Below are positions 1 to 5,845 of a DNA stretch of 5,845 nucleotides, one piece after another (position 1 is the stretch's first letter; each line of letters starts with the position of its first letter). Source of the stretch: Hyphomonadaceae bacterium. GTDB taxonomy: Bacteria > Pseudomonadota > Alphaproteobacteria > Caulobacterales > Aquidulcibacteraceae. The stretch is taken from NCBI GenBank assembly GCA_003526465.1, contig DPWD01000360.1:1-5845 (forward strand), written 5' to 3'. The position numbers and the translations under genes were made by a program. Under the pieces are notes generated by a model. That model made no database searches. It saw only the letters and a program-made list of their open reading frames with translations, and was not told the DNA's origin.

Positions 1-543
1 CGCGAGCTTGGCAAACGTCAGCGTCAGCCGTTCGGCGGCGCCCGCGGCGCCGGGCGCAGTCACCGCCATGACGCTGCGCGGGTTGGCGGGATCGAGCACG
101 TGATCCGATAGGCCGGGAAACCACGACGCCGTATGGGCGTCTAGGCCCATGCCCATCAACGCGATATCGATCTCGAGCGGCGCATAGATTGTATCGGCAT
201 GCGCGGCGGCGGCTTCGTGCGTCGTTGCCGGCGCATACATGGGGATGAGCGCTGCGCCTTGGTCCAAGGCTGGTTTGAGCGCCGCATGCAGCATGCGTTC
301 GTTGGAAGCCTCGTGCTCCACCGGTACGAAGCGCTCATCGACCATCGCGAAGGAAACGCGCCGCCAATCGAGGTGGCGCGCCGCAAGCATGCGGTAGGCT
401 GGCGCCGGCGTGGCCCCACCCGAGAGCGCCACGCACGCAGCCCCGCGCAGCGTCAGCGCCTGCGTGATCGCTTCGGCGAGCCGCTGTGCTGCCGCCTCCA
501 TCAGCGCTTCGCGCGTAGGGAAAATGGAGAGCGCAGGTATCAA
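1..543 (-). CDS. pgl: 6-phosphogluconolactonase (DevB/Pgl type), 3' end beyond the left edge
   Basis: Hydrolyses 6-phosphogluconolactone to 6-phosphogluconate in the cytosol, between glucose-6-phosphate dehydrogenase and either the pentose-phosphate or the Entner-Doudoroff branch. The visible 181 residues show the family blocks in order: an N-terminal strand and helix (IFPTREAL, 7-14), the phosphate-binding loop LSGGATP (40-46), MVDERFVP (67-74), SNE (80-82) and the signature GMGLDAHTASWFPG (131-144). Roughly the last quarter of a usual 230-250-residue enzyme is cut off. The start is inferred: the frame opens right after the galU stop, and the TTG at 543 is the only start that keeps the conserved N-terminal strand. 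The first ATG (501) would lose it. There is no clear Shine-Dalgarno sequence, so translation is probably coupled to galU. The signature reads GLDAH where GxDGH is usual, a mild variant. The family call is firm; the exact start is less so. Confidence 0.93.
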   Translation of the reverse strand, partial: MIPALSIFPTREALMEAAAQRLAEAITQALTLRGAACVALSGGATPAPAYRMLAARHLDWRRVSFAMVDERFVPVEHEASNERMLHAALKPALDQGAALIPMYAPATTHEAAAAHADTIYAPLEIDIALMGMGLDAHTASWFPGLSDHVLDPANPRSVMAVTAPGAAGAAERLTLTFAKLA

Positions 544-546
544 GGT

Positions 547-1434
547 TCAGGGCGCCAGCACTTCGCGCAACACCGACGCCGCGCGCGCGCTGTATTCTTC
601 GTTGGCCAGCGCGAATGCGGCGACGGCGCGCAGATAGCCAAGCTTGTCGCCGCAATCGTAGGAGCGGCCATCGTACTCGAGCGCATGGAAAGTTTGTGTT
701 TCCATCAAGCGCGCCATGGAATCGGTGAGCTGGATTTCCCCGCCCGCGCCGGGCTGCTGCGAAGAAAGCAAGCCGAAGATTTCTGGCTGCAGGATGTAAC
801 GTCCGGAAATGAACAGGTTCGAGGGAGCTGCTTCGCGCTTGGGTTTTTCCACCATGCCCTTCATGCGGATGAGCCGCCCTTCGCGAGACGCAGGATCGAT
901 CACGCCGTATTGTTCGGGCGTGTCGGTGGGCTCCACCGCGATCAAATTGCCTCCGACCTTGGCATATTGCGCCGCCATCTGCGCGAGACACGATGGGCTC
1001 GCCATCATCAGCATGTCGGGCAGCAGCACCGCGAACGGCTCGTTGCCGATAATGTCGCGCGCACACCACACGGCGTGGCCGAGCCCGAGCGCTGCCTGCT
1101 GGCGCACGAAACTCACCGAGCCCGCGGGCCTTAATCCTTCTTCAAGTTCGGCGAGCAGTGCGGCTTTGTTTTTGAGCCGAAGCGAATCTTCCAATTCATA
1201 GGCGCGGTCGAAATAATCTTCGATCGCGCCTTTGTTGCGCCCGGTGACGAAGACGATGTGCTCGATGCCGGCGGCGAGCGCTTCATCGACGACGTATTGA
1301 ATCGCGGGGCGATCGAACACGGTCAGCATTTCCTTGGGGATCGCCTTGGTGGCCGGCAGCACCCGCGTGCCCAGGCCGGCGACGGGAAGAACCGCTTTCC
1401 GTAGCGGTTTGGGTGCGGGGGAAACGCTATTCAT
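547..1434 (-). CDS. galU: UTP-glucose-1-phosphate uridylyltransferase
   Basis: Makes UDP-glucose and pyrophosphate from glucose-1-phosphate and UTP in the cytosol. UDP-glucose feeds exopolysaccharide, LPS, glucan and galactose metabolism. The 295 residues match the usual bacterial GalU length (about 290-300). Visible motifs are the nucleotide-binding block AGLGTRVLPATKAIPKEML (19-37), LGLGHAV (116-122), LLPDML (137-142), EQYGVID (174-180), VEKP with the expected catalytic or binding lysine K197, GGEIQLTD (231-238) and CGDK (261-264). The frame extends upstream to an ATG at 1506, but those 24 extra residues (MRVGGACALV...) look unlike GalU. The ATG at 1434 puts the nucleotide-binding loop at the normal distance from the N-terminus. 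Its Shine-Dalgarno is weak (GGA, 6 nt upstream). pgl begins 3 nt after the TGA stop, so the two are probably co-transcribed. This is not GlmU or RmlA, because the GalU-specific C-terminal CGDK block is present. Confidence 0.96.
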   Translation of the reverse strand: MNSVSPAPKPLRKAVLPVAGLGTRVLPATKAIPKEMLTVFDRPAIQYVVDEALAAGIEHIVFVTGRNKGAIEDYFDRAYELEDSLRLKNKAALLAELEEGLRPAGSVSFVRQQAALGLGHAVWCARDIIGNEPFAVLLPDMLMMASPSCLAQMAAQYAKVGGNLIAVEPTDTPEQYGVIDPASREGRLIRMKGMVEKPKREAAPSNLFISGRYILQPEIFGLLSSQQPGAGGEIQLTDSMARLMETQTFHALEYDGRSYDCGDKLGYLRAVAAFALANEEYSARAASVLREVLAP

Positions 1435-1477
1435 AGTAGGTCCGTTTGCCGCGCCGCAACATCGAGCGCCCACGCTT

Positions 1478-1506
1478 ACTAGAGCGCAAGCGCCGCCAAC
1501 TCGCAA
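1478..1506 (-). promoter_or_regulatory. candidate sigma-70-type promoter of galU-pgl
   Basis: Read leftward, TTGCGA (1506-1501) and TCTAGT (1483-1478) are separated by 17 nt. Each hexamer matches 4 of 6 consensus bases (TTGACA and TATAAT). Transcription would start near 1471, leaving a 5' leader of roughly 37 nt before the galU ATG. This is a consensus match only, in a region where a promoter is expected. A match of this quality can arise by chance. Confidence 0.3.
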
Positions 1507-1626
1507 CAGAACCTAAACGTTGGATTCGGCTCACATTCATACTCGGTTGCTATCCTTGCTGACGGGGCTTTTGGTTCGCTTCAACAGGTTTTCAAGGGTG
1601 CGGACCTCGCCCAGGAGAAGAAATTT

Positions 1627-1674
1627 TTGGGCGCCGCAAAACTAGCAATTGCAGTTGCGGTTCCTATTTGTTAA
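1627..1674 (+). other. possible 15-residue leader ORF (TTG start)
   Basis: An AGGAG sequence (1613-1617) lies 9 nt before a TTG at 1627. That TTG opens a 15-codon frame reading MGAAKLAIAVAVPIC and ending in TAA (1672-1674). It is in a different frame from the following small gene, whose ATG is 33 nt beyond the stop. The peptide is hydrophobic and has no run of a single amino acid typical of amino-acid attenuators. The ribosome-binding sequence is as good as those of the real genes here, which is the only reason to list it. A chance occurrence is quite possible, and no upstream promoter was recognised. Confidence 0.2.
1634..1660. repeat. imperfect inverted repeat around GCAATTGC
   Basis: The left arm CCGCAAAACT (1634-1643) and right arm AGTTGCGG (1653-1660) are complementary except for a two-base bulge. 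They flank a 9-nt centre that itself contains the perfect 8-bp palindrome GCAATTGC (1645-1652). It lies 46 nt before the ATG of the small gene and about 200 bp upstream of galU. It could be an operator for a dimeric regulator or an RNA hairpin in the leader. No known operator consensus was recognised. No T-run follows, so it is not a factor-independent terminator. Confidence 0.35.
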
Positions 1675-1690
1675 GCACCCCGCCGTTCCC

Positions 1691-1695
1691 AGGAG
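1691..1695 (+). promoter_or_regulatory. Shine-Dalgarno of the small ORF at 1707
   Basis: AGGAG is placed 11 nt before the ATG at 1707, slightly longer than ideal but usable. It favours that ATG over the in-frame TTG at 1668, which would add 13 residues (MLSTPPFPGVFHI) and has no Shine-Dalgarno at a suitable distance. Confidence 0.5.
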
Positions 1696-1706
1696 TTTTC
1701 CACATT

Positions 1707-1988
1707 ATGTCCCCCGCCCAAAAGACTTTCCGGATGGTGGCGGCCAGCTTCGTTGCTGGTGCGAGCGCGATGGCTCTCGTGGGCATTGTGGGTCCGGTAG
1801 CTGTAAAGGGCGGCCTTAGCATGGGTGACGCAATGGCGACCACTGCCGAGCTTGAAGCTCCCGCCATCGAGCCTTTGGATATCGAACTCGTGCATGCGCA
1901 GCTGGCCGAGGCCGAGCGTTCGATGGAAGCAGCCAGGGCGACGACCGACCGCGCCATGCAGCGCCTGGAACACCTTTCCGGAAAGTAA
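1707..1988 (+). CDS. small membrane-anchored or exported protein of unknown function
   Basis: I do not recognise this 93-residue protein. It has a short N-terminus with K6 and R9, then one hydrophobic segment of about 24 residues (M10-V33, rich in Ala, Val and Gly). This reads as a signal-anchor or an uncleaved signal peptide; there is no lipobox cysteine and no obvious AxA cleavage site. A Gly/Ala/Thr linker follows, then an acidic stretch (48-60), then a probable amphipathic helix or coiled coil (57-90) with regularly spaced Leu, Met and Ala. The likely topology is N-in with a short helical tail in the periplasm. Third-position GC is about 70% by hand count, which fits real coding. It precedes tkt by 91 nt on the same strand and may be co-transcribed with it. 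The position recalls small coiled-coil genes near tkt in some Rhizobiales, but the membrane segment argues against equating them. Function is unknown. Confidence 0.7.
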   Translation: MSPAQKTFRMVAASFVAGASAMALVGIVGPVAVKGGLSMGDAMATTAELEAPAIEPLDIELVHAQLAEAERSMEAARATTDRAMQRLEHLSGK

Positions 1989-2079
1989 TGCTGCGGCGCC
2001 GCATTCCCGCGGCCGCTCCCGCCTGATACCCCGCTGTTCTTGAGGTCGCCGGACGCGAATCGGCGCTAAGAGCAGGTCC
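1989..2079 (+). other. 5' leader of tkt with GC-rich palindromes
   Basis: This 91-nt gap contains the perfect 12-bp palindrome TGCGGCGCCGCA (1992-2003), followed by GCGGCCGC (2009-2016). GCCGC (1998-2002) can pair with GCGGC (2009-2013) across a 6-nt loop. No T-tract follows, so I do not call a terminator. The Shine-Dalgarno for tkt is weak: AAGAG and AGG lie within 2068-2076, just before the ATG at 2080. No promoter with both hexamers was found here, so read-through from the small gene is the simplest source of tkt transcript. Confidence 0.4.
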
Positions 2080-4074
2080 ATGAGCAATAATCTGATCGAA
2101 GGCGCCGAAGCGCGCCGCTTGGCTGGCGCTATCCGCGCGCTTTCCATGGATGCGGTGGAGCAGGCCAAATCCGGCCATCCGGGCATGCCGATGGGCATGG
2201 CCGATGCAGCGACCATCCTGTTCTCGCGATTCCTGAAATTCGACGCCTCCGCCCCCCATTGGCCCGATCGCGATCGCTTCGTGCTGTCGGCGGGCCATGG
2301 ATCCATGCTGCTCTACAGCCTGCTGCATCTCTGCGGCTACGAAGACATGACGCTCGACGAGATCAAGCGCTTCCGCCAGCTCGGTTCGAAAACTCCGGGC
2401 CACCCTGAATACGGCCACGCCGAAGGCGTGGAGACAACAACTGGCCCCCTGGGGCAGGGGCTTGCGAACGCCGTCGGCATGGCGATGGCGGAAGCGCACC
2501 TCAACGCGCGCTTCGGCGATGAACTCGTGAACCACCGCACTTGGGTGATCGCGGGCGATGGCTGCCTGATGGAGGGAATTTCTCACGAAGCCATCGCGCT
2601 CGCCGGCCGCCAGAAGCTCAACAAGCTGATCGTCGTCTGGGACGACAATTCCATCTCCATCGACGGCGCGGTTTCGCTTGCCGACACGACCGACCAGAAA
2701 GCGCGCTTCGCGGCGAGCGGTTGGAACGTGCTCGCTTGCGACGGTCACGATGTTGAGGATATCGCCCGCGCCTTCGAAGCGGCGACCAAGTCCGACCAGC
2801 CGGTCATGATCGCCTGCAAGACCATTATCGGTTACGGCGCGCCGAAAAAAGCCGGCACCGCGCACGCGCATGGCGAACCGCTGGGCTCGGAAGAACTCGC
2901 TGCAGCAAAAAAAGCCATTGGCTGGGAACATGGGCCGTTCGAGATTCCGGGCGATGTCTCCGCCGCCTGGCGCAAAATCGGCGCGCGCGGCGCGGGTGAG
3001 CGCGAAGCTTGGGCAGCGCGGCTGAAGGCTTCTCCCAAGTGCGACGCATTCGAAGCGGCGATGGACGGCGACAATGTCGGCCCCGCGCTCGAGGCGCTGG
3101 CGCAGCACGCGCGCGCGACGGCGCAAGCCAAACCATCGCTCGCTACCCGCGCTTCATCGGGCGGCGCCATCGAAGCGATGTTCGCGGCCATACCTGAGCT
3201 GATCGGTGGTTCCGCCGATCTCACTGGCTCGAATCTCACTCGGCCCAAAACCGGCGCGGAGGACTTCACTCCGGAAAACCGAGCGGGCCGCTATGTGCGC
3301 TACGGCATTCGCGAGCACGCCATGGCGGCGGCGATGAACGGCATGGCGCTGCACAGTGGCGTCATTCCTTATGGCGGCACTTTCCTGAGCTTCGCCGATT
3401 ATTCGCGGCCCGCCATTCGCCTGGCTGCGTTAATGGGCATTCGCGTCATTCACGTGATGACGCACGATTCCATCGGCCTGGGCGAAGATGGCCCGACGCA
3501 CCAGCCGGTCGAGCATCTGGCGGCGCTCCGCTGCATTCCCAATCTGCGCGTTTTCCGGCCCGCCGATGCGATTGAAACGGCGGAATGCTGGGCGCTGGCG
3601 CTCGCGGAAAGAACGACGCCTTCGATCCTGTCGCTGACGCGGCAGAACCTTGCGCCCGCGCGCCTCTCGCACACGGACGAAAATCTCTGCGCGAAAGGCG
3701 CCTATATTCTCGCCGACGCGCCGGACCCCGATGTCGTCATCATCGCGACGGGGTCCGAGGTTGAAATTGCTCTTGACGCGCAGAACAAGCTCGCCTGCGA
3801 CAAGGTCCGGGCGCGCGTCGTTTCCGCGCCGTCGTTCGAGCTGTTCGCGGCGCAAAGCGAAAAATACCGGAAATCCGCGCTCGGCAAGGCGCCGCGCGTC
3901 GGGATCGAAGCCGGCGTTCGTCAGGGCTGGGACTTGTTCCTTCGTCGCAAGGACGCCTTCATCGGAATGTCCGGCTTTGGCGCCTCGGCGCCGGCGCCCG
4001 AGCTTTACCGGCATTTCGGCATTACGAGCGACGCCGCGGTCGCGGCGGCGAAAAAACTGATTGAGAGGGAGTAG
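2080..4074 (+). CDS. tkt: transketolase
   Basis: A thiamine-diphosphate enzyme that moves two-carbon ketol units between sugar phosphates. It links the non-oxidative pentose-phosphate branch to glyceraldehyde-3-phosphate and fructose-6-phosphate. The 664 residues are the usual full length. Catalytic and cofactor elements are in order: SGHPGMPMG (31-39, H33), AGHGSML (71-77, H73), PGHPE (106-110, H108), the ThDP/metal motif starting GDG (159-161) and ending at N190, HGEPLG (264-269), the pyrimidine-domain glutamate E412 in [21 protein letters not shown] (462-476), the phosphate-binding R521 in SLTRQNL, and a C-terminal domain with [11 protein letters not shown] (608-618). All expected active-site residues are present. 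This is a single full-length chain, unlike split two-gene transketolases, and has no DXS features. gap follows 5 nt after its stop, so the operon assignment is strong. Adjacency alone does not imply a Calvin cycle. Confidence 0.98.
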   Translation: MSNNLIEGAEARRLAGAIRALSMDAVEQAKSGHPGMPMGMADAATILFSRFLKFDASAPHWPDRDRFVLSAGHGSMLLYSLLHLCGYEDMTLDEIKRFRQLGSKTPGHPEYGHAEGVETTTGPLGQGLANAVGMAMAEAHLNARFGDELVNHRTWVIAGDGCLMEGISHEAIALAGRQKLNKLIVVWDDNSISIDGAVSLADTTDQKARFAASGWNVLACDGHDVEDIARAFEAATKSDQPVMIACKTIIGYGAPKKAGTAHAHGEPLGSEELAAAKKAIGWEHGPFEIPGDVSAAWRKIGARGAGEREAWAARLKASPKCDAFEAAMDGDNVGPALEALAQHARATAQAKPSLATRASSGGAIEAMFAAIPELIGGSADLTGSNLTRPKTGAEDFTPENRAGRYVRYGIREHAMAAAMNGMALHSGVIPYGGTFLSFADYSRPAIRLAALMGIRVIHVMTHDSIGLGEDGPTHQPVEHLAALRCIPNLRVFRPADAIETAECWALALAERTTPSILSLTRQNLAPARLSHTDENLCAKGAYILADAPDPDVVIIATGSEVEIALDAQNKLACDKVRARVVSAPSFELFAAQSEKYRKSALGKAPRVGIEAGVRQGWDLFLRRKDAFIGMSGFGASAPAPELYRHFGITSDAAVAAAKKLIERE

Positions 4075-4079
4075 AACGG

Positions 4080-5087
4080 ATGGCGCTGAAGATTGCAATT
4101 AACGGTTTCGGGCGGATCGGACGTCTGACCCTGCGGTCGATGATCGAAAACGACCGCAAGGGGATCGACGTCGTTGCGATCAACGATCTCGGCCCGGTCG
4201 AGACCAATGCGCATTTGCTGCAATATGATTCAGTGCACGGAAAATTCCCGGTCGAGGTGAAAACCACGGCGGAGACGATCGACGCCGGCCGCGGCCCGAT
4301 CAAGGTGTTCGCCGAACGCGACCCCGCGAAGCTGCCGTGGAAGCAGCTGGGCGTCGATATTGTTTTCGAATGCACCGGCATTTTCACCAGCAAGGAAAAA
4401 GCCTCGCTCCATCTTTCGGCCGGCGCGAGGCGCGTGCTTGTCTCGGCGCCCGCCGACGGCGCCGACAAGACGATCGTGTTCAAAGTCAATCACGACACGC
4501 TGACCAAGGACGACATGATCGTTTCAAACGGCTCGTGCACGACCAATTGCCTCGCGCCGGTCGCCAAAGTCCTGCACGACCGCATCGGCATTGAACGCGG
4601 CTATATGACGACGATCCACTCTTACACGGGCGACCAGCCGACGCTCGACACCATGCACAAGGACCTCTACCGCGCCCGGGCCGCGGCGATGTCGATGATC
4701 CCGACGTCGACAGGCGCCGCCAAGGCGCTCGGCCTTGTCATTCCCTCGCTCAAGGGCAAGCTCGACGGCTCGTCGATCCGCGTTCCGACGCCGAACGTTT
4801 CGGTCGTCGATCTCGTGTTCACGCCGAAGCGCGCGACCTCGGTCGATGAAATCAATAATGCGATACGGGAAGCGGCGAACGGGGCGATGAAGGGCGTTCT
4901 CGCCTATACCGACAAGCCGCTCGTCTCGTCGGATTTCATGCATGACCCGCACTCCTCGACTTTCGCCACGGCGCAGACGCAGATCATCGACGGCGGCCTT
5001 GCGCGTATTCTCACCTGGTACGACAATGAATGGGGCTTTTCGACGCGGATGAGCGATGTCGCCTTCGAAATGGGCAAGCTCCTCTAG
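4080..5087 (+). CDS. gap: type I glyceraldehyde-3-phosphate dehydrogenase
   Basis: Reversibly oxidises and phosphorylates glyceraldehyde-3-phosphate to 1,3-bisphosphoglycerate, the substrate of the Pgk encoded next. Its 335 residues are standard. The Rossmann loop INGFGRIGR (7-15) leads to D36 in AINDL, the acidic residue that usually favours NAD over NADP. The catalytic cysteine is C153 in SNGSCTTNCLAP (149-160) and the catalytic histidine is H180 in TTIHSYTGDQ (177-186). STGAAKA (210-216) and the C-terminal WYDNEWGF (313-320) are intact. At the second coenzyme-discriminating site it reads TM (191-192), neither the Leu-Pro of classical NAD enzymes nor the Ala-Ser of photosynthetic NADP enzymes. 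NAD is therefore likely but not proven. The start is supported by AGGGAG (4066-4071), 8 nt before the ATG and overlapping the end of tkt. pgk follows 9 nt after the stop. Confidence 0.98.
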   Translation: MALKIAINGFGRIGRLTLRSMIENDRKGIDVVAINDLGPVETNAHLLQYDSVHGKFPVEVKTTAETIDAGRGPIKVFAERDPAKLPWKQLGVDIVFECTGIFTSKEKASLHLSAGARRVLVSAPADGADKTIVFKVNHDTLTKDDMIVSNGSCTTNCLAPVAKVLHDRIGIERGYMTTIHSYTGDQPTLDTMHKDLYRARAAAMSMIPTSTGAAKALGLVIPSLKGKLDGSSIRVPTPNVSVVDLVFTPKRATSVDEINNAIREAANGAMKGVLAYTDKPLVSSDFMHDPHSSTFATAQTQIIDGGLARILTWYDNEWGFSTRMSDVAFEMGKLL

Positions 5088-5090
5088 GAG
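5086..5090 (+). promoter_or_regulatory. Shine-Dalgarno that fixes the TTG start of pgk
   Basis: AGGAG overlaps the gap stop codon TAG (5085-5087) and lies 6 nt before the TTG at 5097. The first in-frame ATG (5175) falls inside the conserved RVDFNVP region, so this site and the TTG together define the pgk start. Confidence 0.8.
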
Positions 5091-5096
5091 ACGTAT

Positions 5097-5845
5097 TTGT
5101 CAGTCTACAGAACGATTGACGATCTCGATGTCGCGGGCAAGCGCGCGCTTGTCCGCGTCGATTTCAACGTGCCGATGAAGGACGGCGCCGTGACGGAGGC
5201 GACCCGCATCGAGCGCGCGCTGCCGACGATCCAGGAGCTGTCGAAGAAGGGCGCGAAAGTCATCCTGCTGTCGCATTTCGGCCGCCCCGGCGGCAAGCGC
5301 GATCCGAAGGAGAGCCTCAAACCCGTCGCGAAAAAACTCGAACAGCTGCTCGGCGGCGCGGTCGATTTCGCCGATGACTGCATCGGCGAGGCGGCGCAAA
5401 AAATCGTCAAGAAAATGATCGGCGGCGATGTCGCCGTGCTTGAAAACACCCGCTTCCATCCGGGCGAGGAGAAAAACGATCCGGAGTTTGCAAAGGCGCT
5501 CGCCGGGAACGGCGACCTTTACGTCAACGACGCGTTTTCCGCCGCCCACCGCGCCCATGCCTCGACCGAGGGCCTGGCGCATCATCTGCCCGCCTATGCC
5601 GGCCGCGCCATGCAGGCCGAGCTTGAGGCGCTGGAAAAGGGCCTCGGCAAACCGGCAAGGCCCGTCATCGCCATCGTCGGCGGCGCCAAGGTTTCGACCA
5701 AGCTCGAACTGCTCGGCAATCTCGTCGCCAAGGTCGACATCCTCGTCATCGGCGGCGGCATGGCGAACACGTTCTTGAAGGCGCAAGGCTTGCCGATCGG
5801 CAAGTCGCTGCACGAGCCGGCCCTGCTCGACAAGGCGCGCGAGAT
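5097..5845 (+). CDS. pgk: phosphoglycerate kinase, 3' end beyond the right edge
   Basis: Transfers the acyl phosphate of 1,3-bisphosphoglycerate to ADP, making ATP and 3-phosphoglycerate; it runs in reverse during gluconeogenesis or carbon fixation. The visible 249 residues are the N-terminal substrate domain and the start of the nucleotide domain of an enzyme normally near 390-400 residues. Substrate-binding residues are present: D22 and N24 in RVDFNVP (20-26), R37, H60-R63 in SHFGRP (59-64), R119 in [14 protein letters not shown] (115-128), and R152 in [15 protein letters not shown] (143-157). The nucleotide-domain opening GGAKVSTK (195-202) and the glycine-rich IGGGMANTF (218-226) follow. 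The TTG start is chosen because no ATG lies upstream of the conserved block and an AGGAG sits 6 nt before it. It is the third gene of the tkt-gap-pgk operon. Fructose-bisphosphate aldolase often follows in related genomes, but this window ends first. Confidence 0.97.
   Translation, partial: MSVYRTIDDLDVAGKRALVRVDFNVPMKDGAVTEATRIERALPTIQELSKKGAKVILLSHFGRPGGKRDPKESLKPVAKKLEQLLGGAVDFADDCIGEAAQKIVKKMIGGDVAVLENTRFHPGEEKNDPEFAKALAGNGDLYVNDAFSAAHRAHASTEGLAHHLPAYAGRAMQAELEALEKGLGKPARPVIAIVGGAKVSTKLELLGNLVAKVDILVIGGGMANTFLKAQGLPIGKSLHEPALLDKARE

Larger units (their letters stand above)
1435..1706. other. divergent intergenic region between galU and the small ORF
   Basis: This 272-nt non-coding stretch must hold the promoters for both the leftward galU-pgl unit and the rightward unit. 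It is visibly more AT-rich than the flanking genes, especially around 1621-1676. I see a passable sigma-70-like promoter for galU, an imperfect dyad at 1634-1660, and two AGGAG Shine-Dalgarno sequences reading rightward (1613-1617 and 1691-1695). I found no convincing rightward -35/-10 pair. The best, TTGCAG at 1649-1654 with TAAGCA 17 nt later, matches the consensus poorly. One GANTC methylation motif (GATTC, about 1523-1527) lies here; such sites can matter in alphaproteobacteria with CcrM, but a single copy is weak evidence. Confidence 0.6.

Noticed and set aside
335..1069. Second leftward frame of 244 codons overlapping galU and pgl
   Set aside because: It is out of frame with both genes, whose motifs are continuous in the other frame. 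The composition is typical of a shadow frame.
199..1134. Long rightward open frame (311 codons) opposite galU and pgl
   Set aside because: It lies antisense to two clear enzymes, is rich in Arg, His and Gly as GC-rich antisense frames are, and shows no recognisable domain.
1435..1506. N-terminal extension of GalU to the upstream ATG at 1506
   Set aside because: The 24 added residues do not resemble GalU, the extension would cover the best promoter candidate, and the ATG at 1434 gives normal family length.
1639..1664. Leftward GGAAC-N17-GTTT resembling an EcfG-type general-stress promoter
   Set aside because: The -10 part does not match CGTT well, and the start would leave a leader of about 200 nt before galU. 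It is too weak to call.
1992..2016. Factor-independent terminator between the small ORF and tkt
   Set aside because: Hairpins are possible but there is no T-tract after them, and GC-rich palindromes are expected by chance at this composition.
1816..3126. Leftward open frame of 436 codons opposite the small ORF and tkt
   Set aside because: It is antisense to transketolase with full conserved motifs. Its composition is Arg/Ala-rich with no domain or sensible start; it reflects codon bias on the coding strand.
2080..5845. Calvin-cycle (cbb) operon
   Set aside because: tkt, gap and pgk are also the normal glycolytic and pentose-phosphate order in many heterotrophic alphaproteobacteria. No phosphoribulokinase, RuBisCO or cbbR is visible, and GAPDH keeps the NAD-type aspartate.
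1..5845. Defence system, mobile element, CRISPR array or biosynthetic cluster
   Set aside because: Every sizeable gene is a standard metabolic enzyme. I saw no spaced direct repeats, transposase, integrase or toxin-antitoxin pair.

Overview
This is a GC-rich stretch of bacterial chromosome that most resembles an alphaproteobacterium. The protein wording fits that class: GAPDH has the INDLGPVETNAHLLQYDS block, GalU has LLPDMLM, and the genes run tkt-gap-pgk. I cannot place it to genus by eye. Nothing suggests plasmid, phage or genomic-island origin. I see no tRNA, rRNA, CRISPR array, insertion sequence or integrase.

Layout. The left quarter is read leftward: galU (UTP-glucose-1-phosphate uridylyltransferase, 1434 to 547), followed after only 3 nt by pgl (6-phosphogluconolactonase, from a TTG at 543), which runs off the left edge. 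A 272-nt divergent intergenic region (1435-1706) separates these from the rightward genes. It holds a candidate galU promoter, an imperfect dyad and a possible 15-codon leader ORF. On the right come a small unrecognised membrane-anchored protein (1707-1988), a 91-nt leader, transketolase (tkt, 2080-4074), glyceraldehyde-3-phosphate dehydrogenase (gap, 4080-5087) and phosphoglycerate kinase (pgk, from a TTG at 5097). pgk runs off the right edge. tkt, gap and pgk are tightly packed, with gaps of 5 and 9 nt, and almost certainly form an operon.

How the genes work together. All five recognised enzymes sit in central sugar-phosphate metabolism. Pgl serves the oxidative pentose-phosphate and Entner-Doudoroff routes. 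Transketolase serves the non-oxidative pentose-phosphate branch and yields glyceraldehyde-3-phosphate. Gap and Pgk carry that triose through lower glycolysis or gluconeogenesis. GalU draws glucose-1-phosphate into UDP-glucose for envelope and exopolysaccharide synthesis. No Calvin-cycle-specific gene is visible, so autotrophy cannot be claimed from tkt-gap-pgk alone.

This is essentially a housekeeping region, and I found no convincing new system. The points most worth a second look are the small membrane protein ahead of tkt, the possible leader ORF and dyad upstream of it, and two gene junctions (galU/pgl and gap/pgk) where the downstream gene lies in the same frame as the upstream one and starts with TTG just after the stop codon.
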